From: an uncultured Thermoanaerobacteraceae bacterium
GTDB lineage: Bacteria; Bacillota; DSM-12270; Thermacetogeniales; Thermacetogeniaceae
Length of the DNA stretch: 5,426 bases
Reading direction: 5' to 3'
NCBI GenBank assembly: GCA_937914965.1
Contig: CALGIY010000338.1
Location: 1 to 5,426, forward strand
The position numbers were made by a program, and so were the translations under genes. Shown one piece after another: positions 4,902 through 5,426 of the stretch. Position 1 is the stretch's first letter. The number at the start of each line of letters is the position of its first letter. The notes beneath the pieces were generated by a model that was given only the letters and a program-made list of their open reading frames with translations, was not told the DNA's origin and ran no database searches.

Positions 4902-5426
4902 ATGGCAAAAGTAATACCATTCAAAGGAATTCGCTATAACTCGGAAAAAATTAAAGACTTACAAACTGTCGTAACACCACCTTATGATATTATTGACGCA
5001 GCTGAACAAAAAAAATACTACGATAGAAGTCCTTATAATGTCATTCGTTTGGAACTAGGTTACCAGTTTCCTGATGATACGGAGGAAAACAACAGGTATA
5101 CTAGGGCGGCTGAAGATTTTCAAATGTGGCTGCAAAAGGGGGCATTGACCCAGGAGAACCAGGAAGCGCTGTACCTTTATGAACAGGAATTCTCCACCGG
5201 TACAACAAAATACCGGAGAACCGGATTTTTTGCGCGGGTACAGCTAGAGGCTTTCGAAACCGGGAAAATCCTGCCCCATGAAGAAACCTTGGTTAAACCT
5301 AAAGCTGACCGTCTTGCTCTCATGTCTGCCTGTGTGGCCAACTTCAGTCCTGTTTTTGGTTTTTATGTTGATCCCGAAATGGTCATCGATGAAGAATTTA
5401 ATAAGATTAAAGCAAGTCAGGCCCCT
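4902..5426 (+). CDS. DUF1015-family protein, N-terminal part (cut by window edge)
   Basis: The first 175 codons of an open frame with no stop before the window end. The protein belongs to the uncharacterised DUF1015 family (full members are usually around 400 residues or more). Seen directly: the N-terminal VIPFKGIRYN (4-13), TPPYDII (25-31), SPYNVIRLELG (43-53), a tryptophan-containing segment FQMWLQKGAL (73-82), YLYEQEF (91-97), GKILPHEETLVKPKADRL (121-138) and NFSPVFGFY (147-155). These conserved blocks, in this order, are the family signature. Its biochemical function is unknown; in many anaerobes, as I recall, the gene lies near serine-biosynthesis genes, which cannot be checked here. 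The start is secure: AGGAGGG at 4888-4894 precedes the ATG at a normal spacing. It is divergent from the PHP-phosphatase operon. Confidence 0.9.
   Translation, partial: MAKVIPFKGIRYNSEKIKDLQTVVTPPYDIIDAAEQKKYYDRSPYNVIRLELGYQFPDDTEENNRYTRAAEDFQMWLQKGALTQENQEALYLYEQEFSTGTTKYRRTGFFARVQLEAFETGKILPHEETLVKPKADRLALMSACVANFSPVFGFYVDPEMVIDEEFNKIKASQAP

Overview
The window looks like chromosomal DNA of an anaerobic-type Bacillota (Clostridia-like) bacterium. Reasons: a YlbF/YmcA-family gene (a family typical of Bacillota), AGGAGG-type ribosome binding sites, sigma-A style promoters, and a pyruvoyl-dependent arginine decarboxylase paired with spermidine synthase. The species cannot be named from the sequence alone, and base composition looks moderate (not computed). 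Nothing suggests a mobile element, prophage, CRISPR array or RNA gene. Genes fill nearly the whole window; the longest non-coding gap is the 159-base divergent spacer at 4743-4901.

Layout from right to left. A rightward gene for a DUF1015-family protein (4902 to the window end, cut off) has its own promoter and a strong ribosome binding site. From the same spacer a leftward set of five closely spaced genes starts: a HisJ-like PHP-domain phosphatase (3981-4742), a Ca2+/cation antiporter-family membrane protein (2971-3960), a YlbF-family protein (2531-2908), an ECF-transporter transmembrane T component of CbiQ type (1680-2507), and its ATPase of CbiO type (874-1695). Spacings are 20, 62, 23 and -16 bases. 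One transcript from the promoter at 4792-4820 is therefore the simplest reading, with an inverted repeat in the 62-base gap as a possible processing or control point.

At the left, a very good extended -10 promoter (860-888), partly inside the end of the cbiO-like gene, starts a separate polyamine unit: pdaD (344-814), making agmatine from arginine, then speE (cut off at base 1), making spermidine. The enzymes needed between them (agmatinase, AdoMet decarboxylase) are not in the window.

The genes are recognisable families, and I do not see a clearly new system. The points most worth a second look are: the ECF T+A pair with no substrate-binding S component beside it, sharing an operon with a YlbF protein and an antiporter; an antiporter whose element after the first alpha repeat has lost the usual Asn residues; G6-G7 tracts that occur only at three translation starts; the inverted repeat before ylbF; and a palindrome covering the -35 box of the DUF1015 gene promoter.
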